A stretch of 64,000 nucleotides of DNA, taken from Paralichthys olivaceus. Lineage: Eukaryota; Chordata; Actinopteri; Pleuronectiformes; Paralichthyidae. The stretch covers positions 11,730,501 to 11,794,500 of the forward strand of contig NC_091113.1 of assembly GCF_024713975.1 (NCBI RefSeq). Direction: 5' to 3'. Positions within the stretch are counted from its first letter, which is position 1. The number at the start of each line of letters is the position of its first letter. The notes below the pieces were generated by a model, which ran no database searches, was not told where the DNA came from, and worked only from the letters and a program-made list of their open reading frames with translations. Positions 36,501-53,592 of the stretch are shown here, one piece after another. The position numbers and the translations under genes are program-made.

Positions 36501-39096
36501 AGCATCACAGGGTTTGTGTCAAGCGGGGAACATGGCGTCGGGAGAAGCGCCACAGACAGACAGTTCTTTTTCATTAACAACCGACCATGTGATCCCCTCA
36601 AGGTAAGTCTTCTGCAGTGGGTTTACTGGGACTTTTAAAGGTGATGATTCCCTTATTTCAGCCTGACCTGTGGATGTGCCTCAACTTGCAGGTGAACAAA
36701 GTTGTGAATGAAGTGTATCACATGTATAACAGACATCAGTATCCATTTGTGGCCTTGAACATAGCCGTCGCCTCAGGTGAGAAAATGTAATTATATCAAA
36801 ATTCTATTTCTGAAATGCAGAGTTGGCGTTTTGTTCGACGTGAGTTGTTTTTGTTTTCTTATTTCAGACTGTGTGGACGTGAACGTAACCCCAGACAAAC
36901 GACAGATTTTACTCCAGGAGGAGAAGCTGTTGCTGGCTATTCTAAAGACCTCTCTCATCAGCATGTATGAGACTGGAGTCAATAAGATCAGTCTGAACTA
37001 TACACACATGCCCAGACCCAGTAAGAACACTGCAATACATTTAGCCCGCAACAGTCACTATCTTTGTATTCACATTATAGCAGAGTTAAATCATTTTACG
37101 GATAATTCTCTGTCGGCGTTTCCTTCACTATGCTTTTAATTTGAATATTTGTTTGTCAATTATCTGCAGATGCGACGTCTGATTTATGTCCGGTCATCAA
37201 ATCTAATCAGAACGCGCCACAACCTGCAGAATCCATGGAACCAGCAATTCAGAGGCCAAAGTCGTCCTTGAACCTGGCCAGCCTGAAAGCTGCGTTTTCA
37301 AGTCACCACAGCTCCAGTTCTGGGAGCAATTTAAACACGTCAAAAGCAGCCAACAGCGGCCCAGCACAGAAAACTCTGCAGTCTTTTTTTAATTCTTCTG
37401 TAAAACCTTCTGCTTCCAGCCCAAGTGTGAAATCTCCTTTGACTCTCACTGAATGCTCCCCAGTGGGAAAATCTGCACTAGATGGATTCAGATACAGACA
37501 GATATCGTGTGGTGACGCAGACCACGACAGAGACAGTGCTGTGTCCAGTTTTGTTTCCACTACGGCAGCTCCGGACAGTCTGTGTTCTGGCCTGGAGGTC
37601 AGTTCTCCTGAACCGGTGATCGACAGGCTCAGAGTAAAACTGGAAGAATCAGAAGAGACATCAAACAATCATCCGACTGTTCCTGAAGCCCCAGCGTCAC
37701 AAACTGAGCCGTGCGCTTCAGAAGAGGATGGTGCTGTGAGCCCGGATGCCAAGCGGGCCAGGAAGGAGAATACAGAAGTCAAACCCAACACTTTCTCAAA
37801 CTGTTCTGTGGGATCCTCTTCCACTGCAGTGGATGCTCCAGTCTGTGTACGGAGGAGGACGGTGCCTCTGCAGTTCTCTCTACAAGAGCTCGAAGGGAAG
37901 ATAAAGAGGATACAGGAGCGGCAGAAGCAAAACGTTGGTGAGGAGCTACGCTACAGACGCTTCCGGGCCAAGATCAACCCTGGAGAAAACCAGTGTGCAG
38001 AGGACGAGCTGAGGAAGGAGATCAGGTGGAATCTTTTTTCTTTACTATAACTATACTTCTACACTGTTATTTTCACAACACTAAACATTCTGCACTTTCT
38101 TATCGACAGTAAAGACATGTTTAAAGAGATGGAGATCATCGGGCAGTTTAACCTGGGCTTCATTATCGCTAAACTCAACTCGGACATCTTCATGGTTGAC
38201 CAACACGCCACAGATGAGAAGTACAACTTTGAGATGCTGCAGCAGCACACGGTGCTCCAAGGACAGAAACTCATCGCGTGAGAATCTATATTTGTTGGTT
38301 GTTTCCACTGTTATAACAAGTTTAACTGGTCAGTGATTGATTTTTGTTTTTTTCCTTGATGTTTGCAGCCCTCAGAAACTTCACCTCACTGCGGTCAGTG
38401 AGAACGTACTCTTGGAGAACATTGAGATTTTCAGAAAGAACGGCTTTGAGTTTCTGGTTGAGGAGGATGGTATTTACATTTTATTTTGATATCAGCCATT
38501 AAACATTTTTAATTTGTTTTCATACTTGACGTCCAATTTTTGATTATTACATCCAAACATTGTTTTCATTGTGACCGTAGCTCAGGTGATGGAGAGGGTG
38601 AAGCTGGTGTCTCTACCCACAAGTAAGAACTGGACATTCGGTCCAGCTGACATTGAGGAGCTGATCTTCATGTTGAGTGACAGCCCAGGTGTCATGTGTC
38701 GACCATCCAGGGTCAGACAGATGTTTGCCTCCAGAGCTTGTCGCAAATCTGTGAGTTTATAATAAACAGACCATTTTAGATATGTCAGATATTTACAAGA
38801 ACAGGTTCTGGCTTTAGTTTGGAGTTTGCATTCCTTTTCCCTCTGCACCATGAAAATATAAAATATAAATGTCATAATTGCTGTCATCAATTAAGGCGAA
38901 GAGCAGATTGTTTCCTCGTACATTATCGATTGTTTTTTATGTCCGTGTTCAGATCATGATCGGCACTGCTCTGAGTGTCAGCGAGATGAAGAAGCTGTTG
39001 GTTCACATGGGGGAGATCGAGCATCCGTGGAACTGTCCTCACGGCAGACCCACGATGAGACACCTCGTCAACCTGGACATCATCTCACCAGACTGA
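33560..39096 (+). CDS. PMS2: Mismatch repair endonuclease PMS2
   Basis: PMS2 pairs with MLH1 to form MutLalpha, which nicks the daughter strand during mismatch repair. Fifteen exons, the same number as in human: 33560-33573, 34589-34728, 35136-35222, 35308-35410, 35494-35677, 35755-35922, 36129-36226, 36503-36602, 36692-36776, 36868-37020, 37170-38025, 38110-38277, 38369-38469, 38581-38750, 38953-39096. They encode 856 residues (human 862). The N-terminal ATPase motifs are intact: [12 protein letters not shown] (Glu41), SDNGKGVE and GFRGEALSS. The large exon 11 is the poorly conserved linker. The C-terminal nuclease metal motif is [14 protein letters not shown] (about 693-706), and the zinc-binding end reads [10 protein letters not shown]. 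All catalytic residues look intact. The first coding exon is only 14 bases; it was set by phase and by the ATG closest to that donor. Confidence 0.97.
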
Positions 39097-39736
39097 CCAT
39101 TCCACTCCAGTTTATCCCTGTTCAACATCGCCCTCACTGACTCTACATAAGCTCTACATATTGTAAATTAGTTTTATTCAAGTGCTTGGTATTGACTGAT
39201 TTTCTTAATTTCTTAATTTCATTTTTGTATATATAAAAACACTAATTGTTTTTTTATTGGGGGGGGGAATAAACAACATATATTCTATGTGTTGCCTCGT
39301 TCTGTTAAACACAATTTTTCCCAATTCTCTTATTAAACTTGACCTTCATCATCTCCCAGCACAGCAAGTGTCCTCTGTTACACGTTTTCATTGGGTTCAC
39401 ATATTATCATACATCTAAATATCTATATAGATAGATAGATATTTCTACATGTTTGTGTGTATGTAGATATAATTTAGTGTCTTTTTATATACATGTCTTT
39501 TTTTTTTGCTCACACAAACAACATGCACCACACCATGACAACCATCAACCATACACTCGCTGCTGAACCCCCACCACCACATCATCACACAGTAATCTCC
39601 ATCTTATTAAATACATTTATTTGCATCTCCCTCTCTTTGTTGTGGCCTTGTGACAATGACCCTGGGCTTTCGATATTTCTTTGATGATAAAAATCCAGAA
39701 ATACGTTTATCATACGACTCTTTTTGGCTGAGGGGA
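39097..39736 (+). other. PMS2 3' untranslated region and short spacer to RSPH10B
   Basis: An AATAAA at 39268-39273 follows the stop by about 170 bases and is the likely PMS2 polyadenylation signal. The remainder has short GATA-type repeats near 39426 and nothing else recognised. Confidence 0.6.
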
Positions 39737-39777
39737 GTTGCCGTAGCTGTGAGCGTCCTCGCCGTTGCCATGGAGAT
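39737..39777 (+). promoter_or_regulatory. Paired RFX X-box-like half-sites upstream of RSPH10B
   Basis: GTTGCC occurs at 39737-39742 and again within GTTGCCATGGAGAT at 39764-39777, 35-75 bases before the start codon. The full X-box consensus is roughly GTTGCCATGGCAAC, so the second site keeps the left half and part of the right. RFX factors drive many cilium genes, which fits RSPH10B. Confidence 0.5.
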
Positions 39778-39811
39778 CCTTTTCGCTCGTAGGTGAAACA
39801 GACGGAGAAAA

Positions 39812-44308
<4,497 letters not shown>

Positions 44309-44930
44309 CAAAAGCCAAACGAGACAGGTAGACTAGATTTGTCTTTGTTGGGTCAGTTGACATTTTGAAGTCAAAAGCTTGATAAAATTGGTTTATATGC
44401 ATCGTTACAGTGGTTTTGTCAGAACATGTTTATGAATTGGTGAGAATATAAGATTTTTTCACTGTGTGCATTAAACTTTTTCTGATTTCAAGACAGAAAT
44501 TGCAAAAACGGAATACTGACTGAAGTCTAAACAGCACTACTAGGACTAATGTCATTTTTTAAAATTCATACTATAGAAAATTTCACAAAGCAGCCACCAG
44601 GTGGCAACTTTCACCTTCTATTCCACTTTAATCTTTGTTGGCTGTGGATCAGAAGGAGCAGTAAGAGGCTACAACCAAACAAAATCTATAGATCCTTCAA
44701 TTACTGGATTAAAAGCTTTGAGTATTGTTGATTGGTGCTTGAGTGTAAATAAAAAAAAAAAAAACCTTTTCTTGTTTTAACTCAAACTTTAATCAAACCA
44801 TCTTGTACGACACTATTTTCCATTCATCTAAAAATAAATGTTAAAATCAGATACATATTTTTTTTTCTCCAAAAGGGAGTAATAAAAGTAGATATTCGTA
44901 AAAAATTTAAAATATAAAAAGAAATCTTTG
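44309..44930. other. Convergent 3' ends of RSPH10B and DLGAP5
   Basis: Short non-coding space with the RSPH10B signal AATAAA at 44748-44753 followed by an A run. I could not identify a clear minus-strand signal for DLGAP5. Confidence 0.5.
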
Positions 44931-47900
44931 CTACACATTAGAGGGAGGTGTGAAGACCATGAGGTCACTCGGACAAACAGACTGACGTATCCGATCTTTC
45001 AAGTCCGGAGTGAAAAGAAGCAGGTCAGACTCAGCTGTCAGACTCTTGACCTAAAAAACAAACAAACAAAGAAAGTTCAGAAATAATGACAAGGCTGTAA
45101 TAATAAAAATAAAAGTATCAGTTGAGAGTCTAGTTTGTCAAAGTATTTAGGTATTTCAAAATTGAAAAGACTTTAACCTGTGGTGACTGAAGAGTTAACA
45201 CTGAAGGCACCGCTGCAGCTGTGGTGACAGTGAGAAAGTGAACAGTGAGTGACAACCGTAAAAAATATTCAAATCGACACCATTATTAAGCTCAGTGTAA
45301 TCACATTCCGTTTAAAGTTCCAGTATAAAGATCTAAAATCTGAGGCTTTAGACTTTTCTTCAAATGAATCTATTTCTCTATAGACTACTAAAAGCTCATT
45401 TATGCTCAACTTTAGATATGCACACAGATATGATCGGAGCCTTCTCTACGTTCTGTTTCATCCGTATTCGTGCACTTCTTCTGAGAGATTACAGATATGA
45501 ACGAAACAGACACAATGTAGCAGTACCACCAGAGATCGTGGGGGGGCAGTGTAGCTAATACTTCAGGCAAGACGACAAGGAGAACTTTTTAAGGAGACTT
45601 TCGTTTAGAAACTACAGGCATCTTTATATGACGATACTTTGCCCTTAGCTACATGATCTCAACCTCCTCCATCACCGTCATATTTGCTGTTGTCTGAAAC
45701 TCTCCCCCTTAGAGGATGTAATGCTTAACAACCATACCAACGTTAAGGACATGTGGAACCATGAAGACAGTGATGCTTACATCATTTAAGATGGACACAT
45801 CTCTTTTTGGACGTAAAGGTGCCATAAATGAGCCTCAACTTCCTGCTACTGCAGCTTAAATATCCATGTGTGTGAAAAACGAAAAAGACCCAGGTTTACC
45901 CAGAGTGTGTGCATGCACAGAACCTGTGGGCATCAATCATACCTGCTTTGTGTTGAGTCAGCAGATCATCAGATTGACCTCTGGGACTCTCCATCTCAAC
46001 ATCTACTGCCATGGGTGACAGTGTCTCCACGGCAACTGTCTCCCTGGGTGACATGCTGCCTCTCTGTGATGGCTGAAGGTAACGCTCAAAGTCCAACCCA
46101 GGAATGTCCTAAAGTTACAAAAGAATTCTTTGCTTATTTGTACAAAAAGAGAATATTCTTTGGATCACATCTTAAGTTTGAATGAGAAATTATTTCAATA
46201 AAAAGGGAGAATTGTAGTGAAGACAGAATAATTGTTTACCTCAACAACTGAGGTGTCTGGCGTGCAGCACACTGAGTCTAGTGCCTCAATGTGGCCCTGC
46301 ACAGCAGGAAGGGCGGAGATGGGAGGCTGGCTAGGACTTGCACAGGGTGATAGCGAGAAGCTCAGAGATGATGAGGCCTCAGGGGCTTGGGATACAGGAG
46401 GAGGCGATTTGCATGGAGAGGCAGCGAGGACAACATCAACAGCTTCAGCTGGTTCTTCTTGCTCATCCACAACAGTTATGGATGGAAGTGAATTTACAGG
46501 TATGACTGTGCCTGCTTCAGGAACAGAGGCAGGGTTTTCCTGTGTAGAGACAGTGTCAGTCTGTTGTGAGAAGCTTCCCTCAGGCTGGGCGTCGTCTGAA
46601 GGCACCACCTTTGCAGGTGAGAAACACAGAGAGACATTTACAGTGTCCTGTTTCTTCTGGGATGTCCGAGGAGTGCCACGCTGAGACTTTGGCGTTGGAT
46701 TAAGGGTAAGACGCAGCGGGGCGGGAGTAAGGACAAGCTGAGCAGGAGAGGCGACGGCCTGGACGGGGGTCTGTGCCAATGCGAGGGATCGGCGGGTGAA
46801 TCTTCTAGGGGTGAGATAGTTGGAACAGGGGGAGGCCTGAGGCAGCACAGCAGCACTCAGTCGGCTGGATCTCCTCACTGAACCTACAGAGACAAAAACG
46901 CTTATACAACATGGCTCCAAATCTTATAGTCAGGAAAGAAGGCCACATGAAAAGAAAGGCCTTTGGTACATATACACGTTTCTCTCACTTGGGGTTTTGG
47001 CTGGGCTCTCCACCTGGAAGAAGCCTCCATCAAAGACCATGGTGTCTGGCACTTTGGGCTCTGCCGGGGGTTTGGGCTCCTCAGAGTTCAGGCTGGGTTC
47101 ATCCTCACTATAACCAGCATCCTTTGCAGCTTTCTCTGCCTCGGCCGCCTGCTGTCGTGCTTTCATGGCTGCTTTCACGGCAGCCAGACGAGACTTGGCT
47201 GCCACTTTGGTTCCTGTTGGCTTGGCAGGTGCAACTGACGGTTTCTGTCAAAAATAAAATGATGGACATGATGTTCACATCACTGCATTTCTTTTGCCTC
47301 TGGTGAAGATTATAGACAAATGTGATGAAAATGGAGACAGTAATGTAAGGTAAATGGGTAGCGTGTGATCATTATGTCAGTTTTCAAATATTAAAAATAA
47401 ATAAAGCACAAAAATATGGAAAGTTATACCACAACGTTTATACGTCTAATTTTATTTAATTGTAATCACCTTCACTACTTTCCTCTGTCGTGGCGGGGGC
47501 TTGTGCTCCTCCAGCCAGCCTCGGCCCTCTGCTCCTTTGAGTGCGTCAAACTTCTTGTTGACGTCCTCTACCTGAAAAGTACAATAAATATGGTTTCTCT
47601 CTTTGCGTTTTTGGTGACTGAATCAATGTGTTGATCCTCTCCCATGAGGCACTCACCTGGTAATAAACCATGTCCCAGAAGCCCTGCAGATCAGTGCAGG
47701 TGGTGATCTTCTCCCCTCGGCCCAAGTCGCAGTCGTCCACCAGACCGCTGAACTGGTTGAAACGCTCTTTCATCAACAGCCGCGCTTGGCCGATTGCTGT
47801 ACGCATACGGTCTCTCACTAAACAGAGAAGAGCAAGAAAGACACTGAATCATGGCTGTTCACTTCAGGGAATACTGGCCTCTGTGCAGCACCAAGTGGAG

Positions 47901-50900
47901 TCATTGTTACACTCACTCTCTTCTGGGATGGACTCGTCTTCCACTTTAGGCTCCCACTGGACACACAGCACCCTAAGCCGGTCTGTCTCATTTGCAATCT
48001 CTGATCTGAATGATTAAAAAAAAAAGCATGGGAAACACTGAATTAACCAAACAATTGTTTGTAAATTCTGAACATATATGACTAGAAAGATAAAAAAAAG
48101 GCACCTGAAGTATGGTACATCATGCTTTGATTCCAGGGGGCTGCCTGTAGTTGGAGGAGCCGTAATGGGAGATGCACGGGATGGGGAGCGGAGAGGGGAC
48201 TTAGGGGGAGAGGGTTCGCACGTTTCAGGCTGAGGTTCAACGTTGAACGAGGGAACTGATGGAATGTTGAAGCTCGAGCTGTGTAAGAAGATTCATGGCA
48301 CGGCATTTAGATTATAAATTTGAGCTTAAACATAAAAATCTGTCTTTGAGACTTCTTCAATGGTTTGGCTCACATGCAACAATATCACAGTAAAGCAACC
48401 GACAGACCTTGGTGTAAGGAAGGCGTCTGCTGAGCGAGGAGTGAGAGGCTCGAACTTGAAAGACGACAAGCCGACAGGAGCCTGGAAGAGAAAACCCTCT
48501 GGAGCAAATGAAGATAAAGATGGAACCTCAACAGGGTCCACAACAGGGACGGAGTCAATCGGATCCTGATCCACCACCATGTCTTCCTCCTCAGATGTGG
48601 AGGGATGAAGTTTTTCCTCTGGCTTCTTCAGCTCAGGCTCCTACACAAGACAGAAACAGCAAATTACCGTTTTCAAATATATATATTATTTTAATCACTA
48701 TAAAAAGATTAAGAAAGAAATGGAATGCTCACCTTGGGAGCAGGAGGCTGGACGGTGTCCTTGACAGTTGCTGCAGATTTTAAGGAAGAGATGAACAAAA
48801 TATGGGGTATAAATGACTAACAATTGCTTTTGTTCACAAGGGGAAAGTAAAACTTATCAGCCTCAAAAACTACAAGGCTCTGTGACAACTTGAAACTATA
48901 CCTTTGCAATTCTTTTCTTTGCCCGAAGGGGGCGCCACAGAGTTGACAATGGCTCTACTCCTCGTGGTCCTCACATCTGAGGGTTGAAAGGGACATTTAA
49001 CAAGGCTCAAAGTGGTTTTGGTATTGTTTTCACCCGTCGGTGTGTGTACAACAAAACTCAAGAATGCATGGATGGATCCAGACATCTTTGAACTCTATAG
49101 GAATATTAGCAACACAGATATCAGCTTATTTACATTTGCAATCATCATCATATGGTGTAAATTACGTTATTATAATATATAAAGGTTGCCTGATTGGGGT
49201 ATGTAAAACACGCACAGGGTATGTGTTGCTGCTCCAATGCTTTTCATTCATTTTGCTTTGATGATCAAATCTCCAATGGTATTCCCTCTTCTATTCTAAA
49301 ACAGCTTGAACTCTGGCCATGGCTCAGTTTATACCTGCAGCCTTGTCCTTCGGTTTGTCTTTCACCACAGGAACAGCTGTAACAGGAGGCCTGTTGGCTG
49401 ATCTGGTCGTCAAAGCTCGTACGGTAGGCTCCACTACAGTAGGATGGCATGACAAGAGACACTGGCTGAGTTTCCAACAAGGAAACACAATCGGGCAAAG
49501 CCAACACGATAGCTAGTCTCAAGGTCAAGTTATGCAGCAAGATTTTTTTTTTCATTAGTTACCGGCACAAACTTTGGTCTTGGTTGAAACCGGTGCTGGG
49601 GCAGGCTTTTCAGGAGCCCCCCTGATCCTGGTTGATCTTTCCACAGCAGGTTGAGCTAAAGGAAGAGCAGGAGGTCAGGCATGAAATAAAACCACCAGGT
49701 TCAGTGATCAGTGGATAATCGACTCCACACATAGGTGTAATGAAGTGTATATATAAGTAGCATTAAGTTAATGTAACAGACAATCTTTCAATGTTATGTT
49801 GCAATGAGCCTGTTTAGTTTTTTCTTCTCATTTAGCTGCTCAGTTTGACTTTTTTTAATAGGTATATTCATTCAAATTACTTATTTTATTTATCATTCTT
49901 CTGTTCCCACAAGGTAGGATGGGGTGGATTGGCATTTAAACAGAAAACGCAAACATTGTCAGTGCGTAGACACACCTTGTTAGCCTTTTGGATTATTAAC
50001 TGTTTACTTTTCAAAAAGTCGGAATCCTACGGCTACCTGCAGCCTCAGGATAGGATAGGAAGTTTTGCATAATTTTAAATAAAAGGGGACTTTCAATTCA
50101 TTTACCTTTCTTTGCCACAGTATTTAGGCCGTGTGTCTTCAGTGGCTGTGGAGATTTTGGCAAAAAGGTAAATGATACATGAAAGTGCACAGCAGTTTTA
50201 ATTGAATGAAAATGTTCATATCAGAAAGATGTTGGAATACAATACCTGCTGCACTTGCTGGGGTTGTTTCATTGAACGGGTGACTCTGGAACTCTGGGGT
50301 GGAGCTGCGTTCATTTTTATCTGAAACAAAACAAATATGAGATGATGATCCCAGAAGTTATTCATCATCACAGCTACACAGACCTATTCCATTGTTATAA
50401 GCAGTTTATTCATAAACAGTGGGCTAAAAATATTAGTTACATTCACATTTACAAGAATAGCGAGTCGACAGTTAAGTCCTTACTCACCTCCTTTGCTCTT
50501 TTTGGAGCAGCTGGGACCACAGGCAGAGAACCAGTGGCGAATGCGTCTTTAGGATGATACAGGCCGGTCTTAAATACACCTTTGCGCTCTTTATCTCTCT
50601 TTTCTTTCTCCTTCTCAAGAGCCTTACGTTCTTTCCAACGCTCAAGCTGTTTTAACCTCTCTTCTACCGCCATATCTGGAAAAAGGTCAGAGAAGCCTGG
50701 TGATCACCTGGATTCTATAAACAAGTGCTGCTAGCTCTATTGTAAATCATTAAAATATAGGGTTATTGCAGTTGGGGCCTGCACAGGTTATTAGGTCTAA
50801 GTTCAAGGATATTGAAACATTACTTTTGACAGGTTGTGCATTGTTCTGAGTTTTCTCCTTGATGGTTGACAAGTTGGCCATCGCGATAGAAGCATCCAGG

Positions 50901-51061
50901 GAGGAGACATCCATCTCTGGGAGCTTGTCCAGCTGCCTCCGTGTGTTCACAGCCCGGTCACGATTCTCCTTCTGGGACTGAGACCTTCTGCGGGACATTT
51001 TTACTCTCAGCATGGACACACTGGTGTCCCGCTGACGCAGATGAGAAAACCGAGACTCCAT
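44931..51061 (-). CDS. DLGAP5: Disks large-associated protein 5 (HURP), mitotic spindle factor
   Basis: HURP binds and stabilises kinetochore microtubules near chromosomes in mitosis. Eighteen exons (5' to 3'): 51061-50824, 50675-50488, 50320-50246, 50145-50106, 49655-49563, 49433-49335, 48976-48902, 48770-48733, 48640-48408, 48278-48105, 48005-47917, 47817-47657, 47571-47470, 47244-46989, 46883-46240, 46108-45943, 45218-45178, 45050-44931. They encode 776 residues. The N terminus has a basic, coiled-coil microtubule-binding part (RRRSQSQKENRDR; RLKQLERWKERKALEKE; KGVFKTGLYHP). Then come repeated TRS/TRR basic patches and the diagnostic FKFEPLTPRSADAFLTP. The GKAP domain core is GQARLLMKERFNQF...TTCTDLQGFWDMV (about 285-333). 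The KSRLAAVKAAMKAR and FDGGFFQVESP blocks match human HURP. The Ser/Pro-rich tail has many SP/TP sites. Exon 17 is 41 bases and was placed by phase; without it the final frame fails. Confidence 0.93.
45391..45836. mobile_element. Candidate miniature DNA transposon in a DLGAP5 intron
   Basis: The left end reads AGCTCATTTATGCTCAACTTTA, beginning near 45392; 20 bases of it match the inverted right end GGCTCATTTATGGCACCTTTA. The body is about 445 bases with no open frame of note. No clear target duplication was found, so the borders are approximate. Confidence 0.45.
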
Positions 51062-51919
51062 GGTATCTGGCATTAGGAAGAGGAACACAAGAAAATGCAT
51101 TAGAGTAACACTGCGTGTGAGTTATTACACAAATTACACACAAAAGGCACATCACACACGTAATTGTAGTTGTGTGTTGTCTCTAAAACGATAAATTGAT
51201 ACAAAGGTAGAAATAACTTGAAAAAACATGTTATTTTCTAGATTTATTGTCATTTACCAAATGTTTAAACCTCTATATATGTATTAAGTTGCTGGTAGTA
51301 GCAGTTTCCTCTCAAAACACACATCACAACATGGCTTGTTTAAACACAATTAATGTAACATGATTGCTGTCCCCTGACTAAAATGAACACATAGCTTGGG
51401 CCTTTATATAAGGAGAAACTAGTTAGCTAAGAGGCTAATGATCCTGATTACATGGCAGTGAAAACCAAAATGCTACGTTCACAAAACTGTATTAACAGGA
51501 CGAACAAGAAGAGGCGAGGATGCTAAAAGTGCCAACACACACATTAAGTGTTTAACTAGCTTAAAGCAGTCGTATAAACACTACGTCGTTGAGCGAACTT
51601 CAGCCGCTCAACACAAGCCAGAAAAACTTGTTCCAATTGAGATTTCAATGTGTTTGTTAGCCTCCAAAATTAGCAACCGTGCAGCTAAGTACTGCTGATG
51701 AAACAGGAGGAAGCCACGAGCTCTGTAAACTGTTCGGTTAGCAAACAAAGACCTAAACTAGCATTTAAACAACTTTACAATCACACACGTCTCACCTGGT
51801 TCGGTGTCAAAAATACACACACACTGGAAAAGTTCCTTTGGTCGCAGGGTAAAAACAAAACCCTGAAAAACAACGGACGGACTTCAGCTCAGTCTAAAAA
51901 CACAACAATCATGGCGGGC

Positions 51920-51995
51920 GACTTTTTGAAATTCATCTAGGAAGGAAGCTGATTGGCCGAGAGTCAGAGGTGCAGTGTGAGCTCTGATTGGTTCC
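51920..51995 (-). promoter_or_regulatory. CCAAT-CCAAT-CHR-like promoter of DLGAP5
   Basis: On the minus strand two CCAATCAG boxes (ATTGG at 51952-51956 and 51987-51991 on plus) are 35 bases apart. A TTTGAA/TTCAAA element follows at 51925-51930. Spaced NF-Y boxes and a CHR element typify genes expressed in G2/M, which fits a spindle protein. The DLGAP5 start codon is 0.9 kb downstream in an exon whose upstream non-coding exon should begin near here. Confidence 0.6.
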
Positions 51996-53592
51996 TTTTC
52001 TTCTTCTTCGGTTCAGTTTCCTCTGGTCACGAAAACCCTTGGGATGATTTGATGTCACCTACCGGTTTGGAGGGTGAAGTGCAAATGAAACATTTCAATG
52101 TGTTTTTTGAGCTGTGAACTAAATTACATGTCTGTTCTGTGATGATATACATTAATACTGTTTTCAATATCAAATGCATTAGCAACATTTAATTAAAAAA
52201 AAGAGTATAAACAAATAAATGTAGGAATAAAAAATACATAAAAGAATAAAATATCATGTGGCTATAACCAGCCCAGCTTTAAACCTGTGTAACATATGGA
52301 CACAGAAATATGAAATAAATAAATGTAGCTATACAGAAATAATAATAACTTATATGAACTATATTTATATAGCAAATTTCAAACCCCATTTAAAGGTAAA
52401 CAATACAATACATAATAGCCATTTTCATTGGAAACGGTATATTTTTCATCTCTTAATGTATTTGTTTATTTCTGCAAGTATTTATTTTGATTATATACTT
52501 ACATTCATGTAATTATATGCCCTTCGTGCATTGGCTGATTCTACCTTGTTATATTTTTGCATTGACTGACAGATTGCTTATCATAAAACTGTATCAAAAG
52601 CTCAGAATAATTTAACTGGAAACATCTAGTGACCTCCAGTTCTGAGCAGGTTAATTAGTTAGTTAATTAGTGCATGTGTCTGCAACTCTTACAATTACAT
52701 TGTTAACATGAGCATTCCTTCAAAAAAACATTCCACTTCACAAAAGGTCAGAAATTAGTTTTCTTCATGTAGGGCCACTAACACACACAAGAAAAACTCA
52801 GTGGTATAAACTGTGATGGAAGCATCCAATGGTAAAAGTTCAGTGTCCTACAATCAGTGTCAGTTTTTATTTTTGTAAATTTTAGTTCCATTGATTTATG
52901 ATAAAAACGAGGATAACACAGAGTTCCAACAGCCCCCTTATGGAATCACTAGATCTACAATTATATTTGTATCTAGACCAAATTGTATACAGTCATAAAT
53001 ATCAGTCCCCTAATCATGTCAAACTGTTTCCATCAAGATCAATTTCCTGGGAAATCTGTGGAAAAAAACTAAATGCTTTATCTCCCATTAAAGTAAATCC
53101 GACCCTTGGTTCACATCCATGCTTAAATTCAATGAGGTCTGTCTTGGATAATGTCCAATCCTACCACCAAGTTTTAAGGAAATCAATTCAATAAATAAAA
53201 CAGGTATGACAACATAACATCCATGGTGAAGTTGAATCATTGTTAAGCTTCTGAACCCCCGAAAAACTAAATTCAACTGAAAAAAAGACATTTGTTACAA
53301 ATTCACTTAATTTATTTAAAGTTAGTGCAGTTGTTTATAAATTTCTTTTATTTTAAATGTAGGACTCTGGAGTAAACTGCTGTCAGCATTTTAAATCAAT
53401 TTGAAAAACGGTCCCAATGTGTTCATTACAAAAAGAAAATGCATAAAGAACTTCTAATTGGAAAGAAATAAAAAAGAAACACGTATTTACAAAGAAAAGC
53501 ACATGTACAGTAAAAATCTGGATTTTTACACATAATTACATTAATTTGTTTGTAGATTAAATTAAATTTGATTAAACTTGGTGAGAAAGCTT
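51996..53592. other. Intergenic DNA between DLGAP5 and CCZ1
   Basis: AT-rich sequence with repeat R3 copy 4 and no supported gene. Confidence 0.6.
52900..53215. repeat. Dispersed repeat family R3, copy 4
   Basis: Contains AACAGCCCCCTTATGGAATC, CATAAATATCAGTCCCC, CCTGGGAAATCTGTGG and CCTACCACCAAGTTTTAAGG in the same order as the other copies. This is the longest and most complete copy, and it joins the 5' landmarks (copies 2, 3) with the 3' landmarks (copy 1). Confidence 0.6.

Noticed and set aside
39420-39450. Possible regulatory GATA cluster after PMS2
   Set aside because: A short GATA microsatellite in a 3' flank; nothing supports a functional role.
46232-46684. 150-residue open frame on the plus strand
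   Set aside because: Antisense shadow of the large Ser/Pro-rich DLGAP5 exon.
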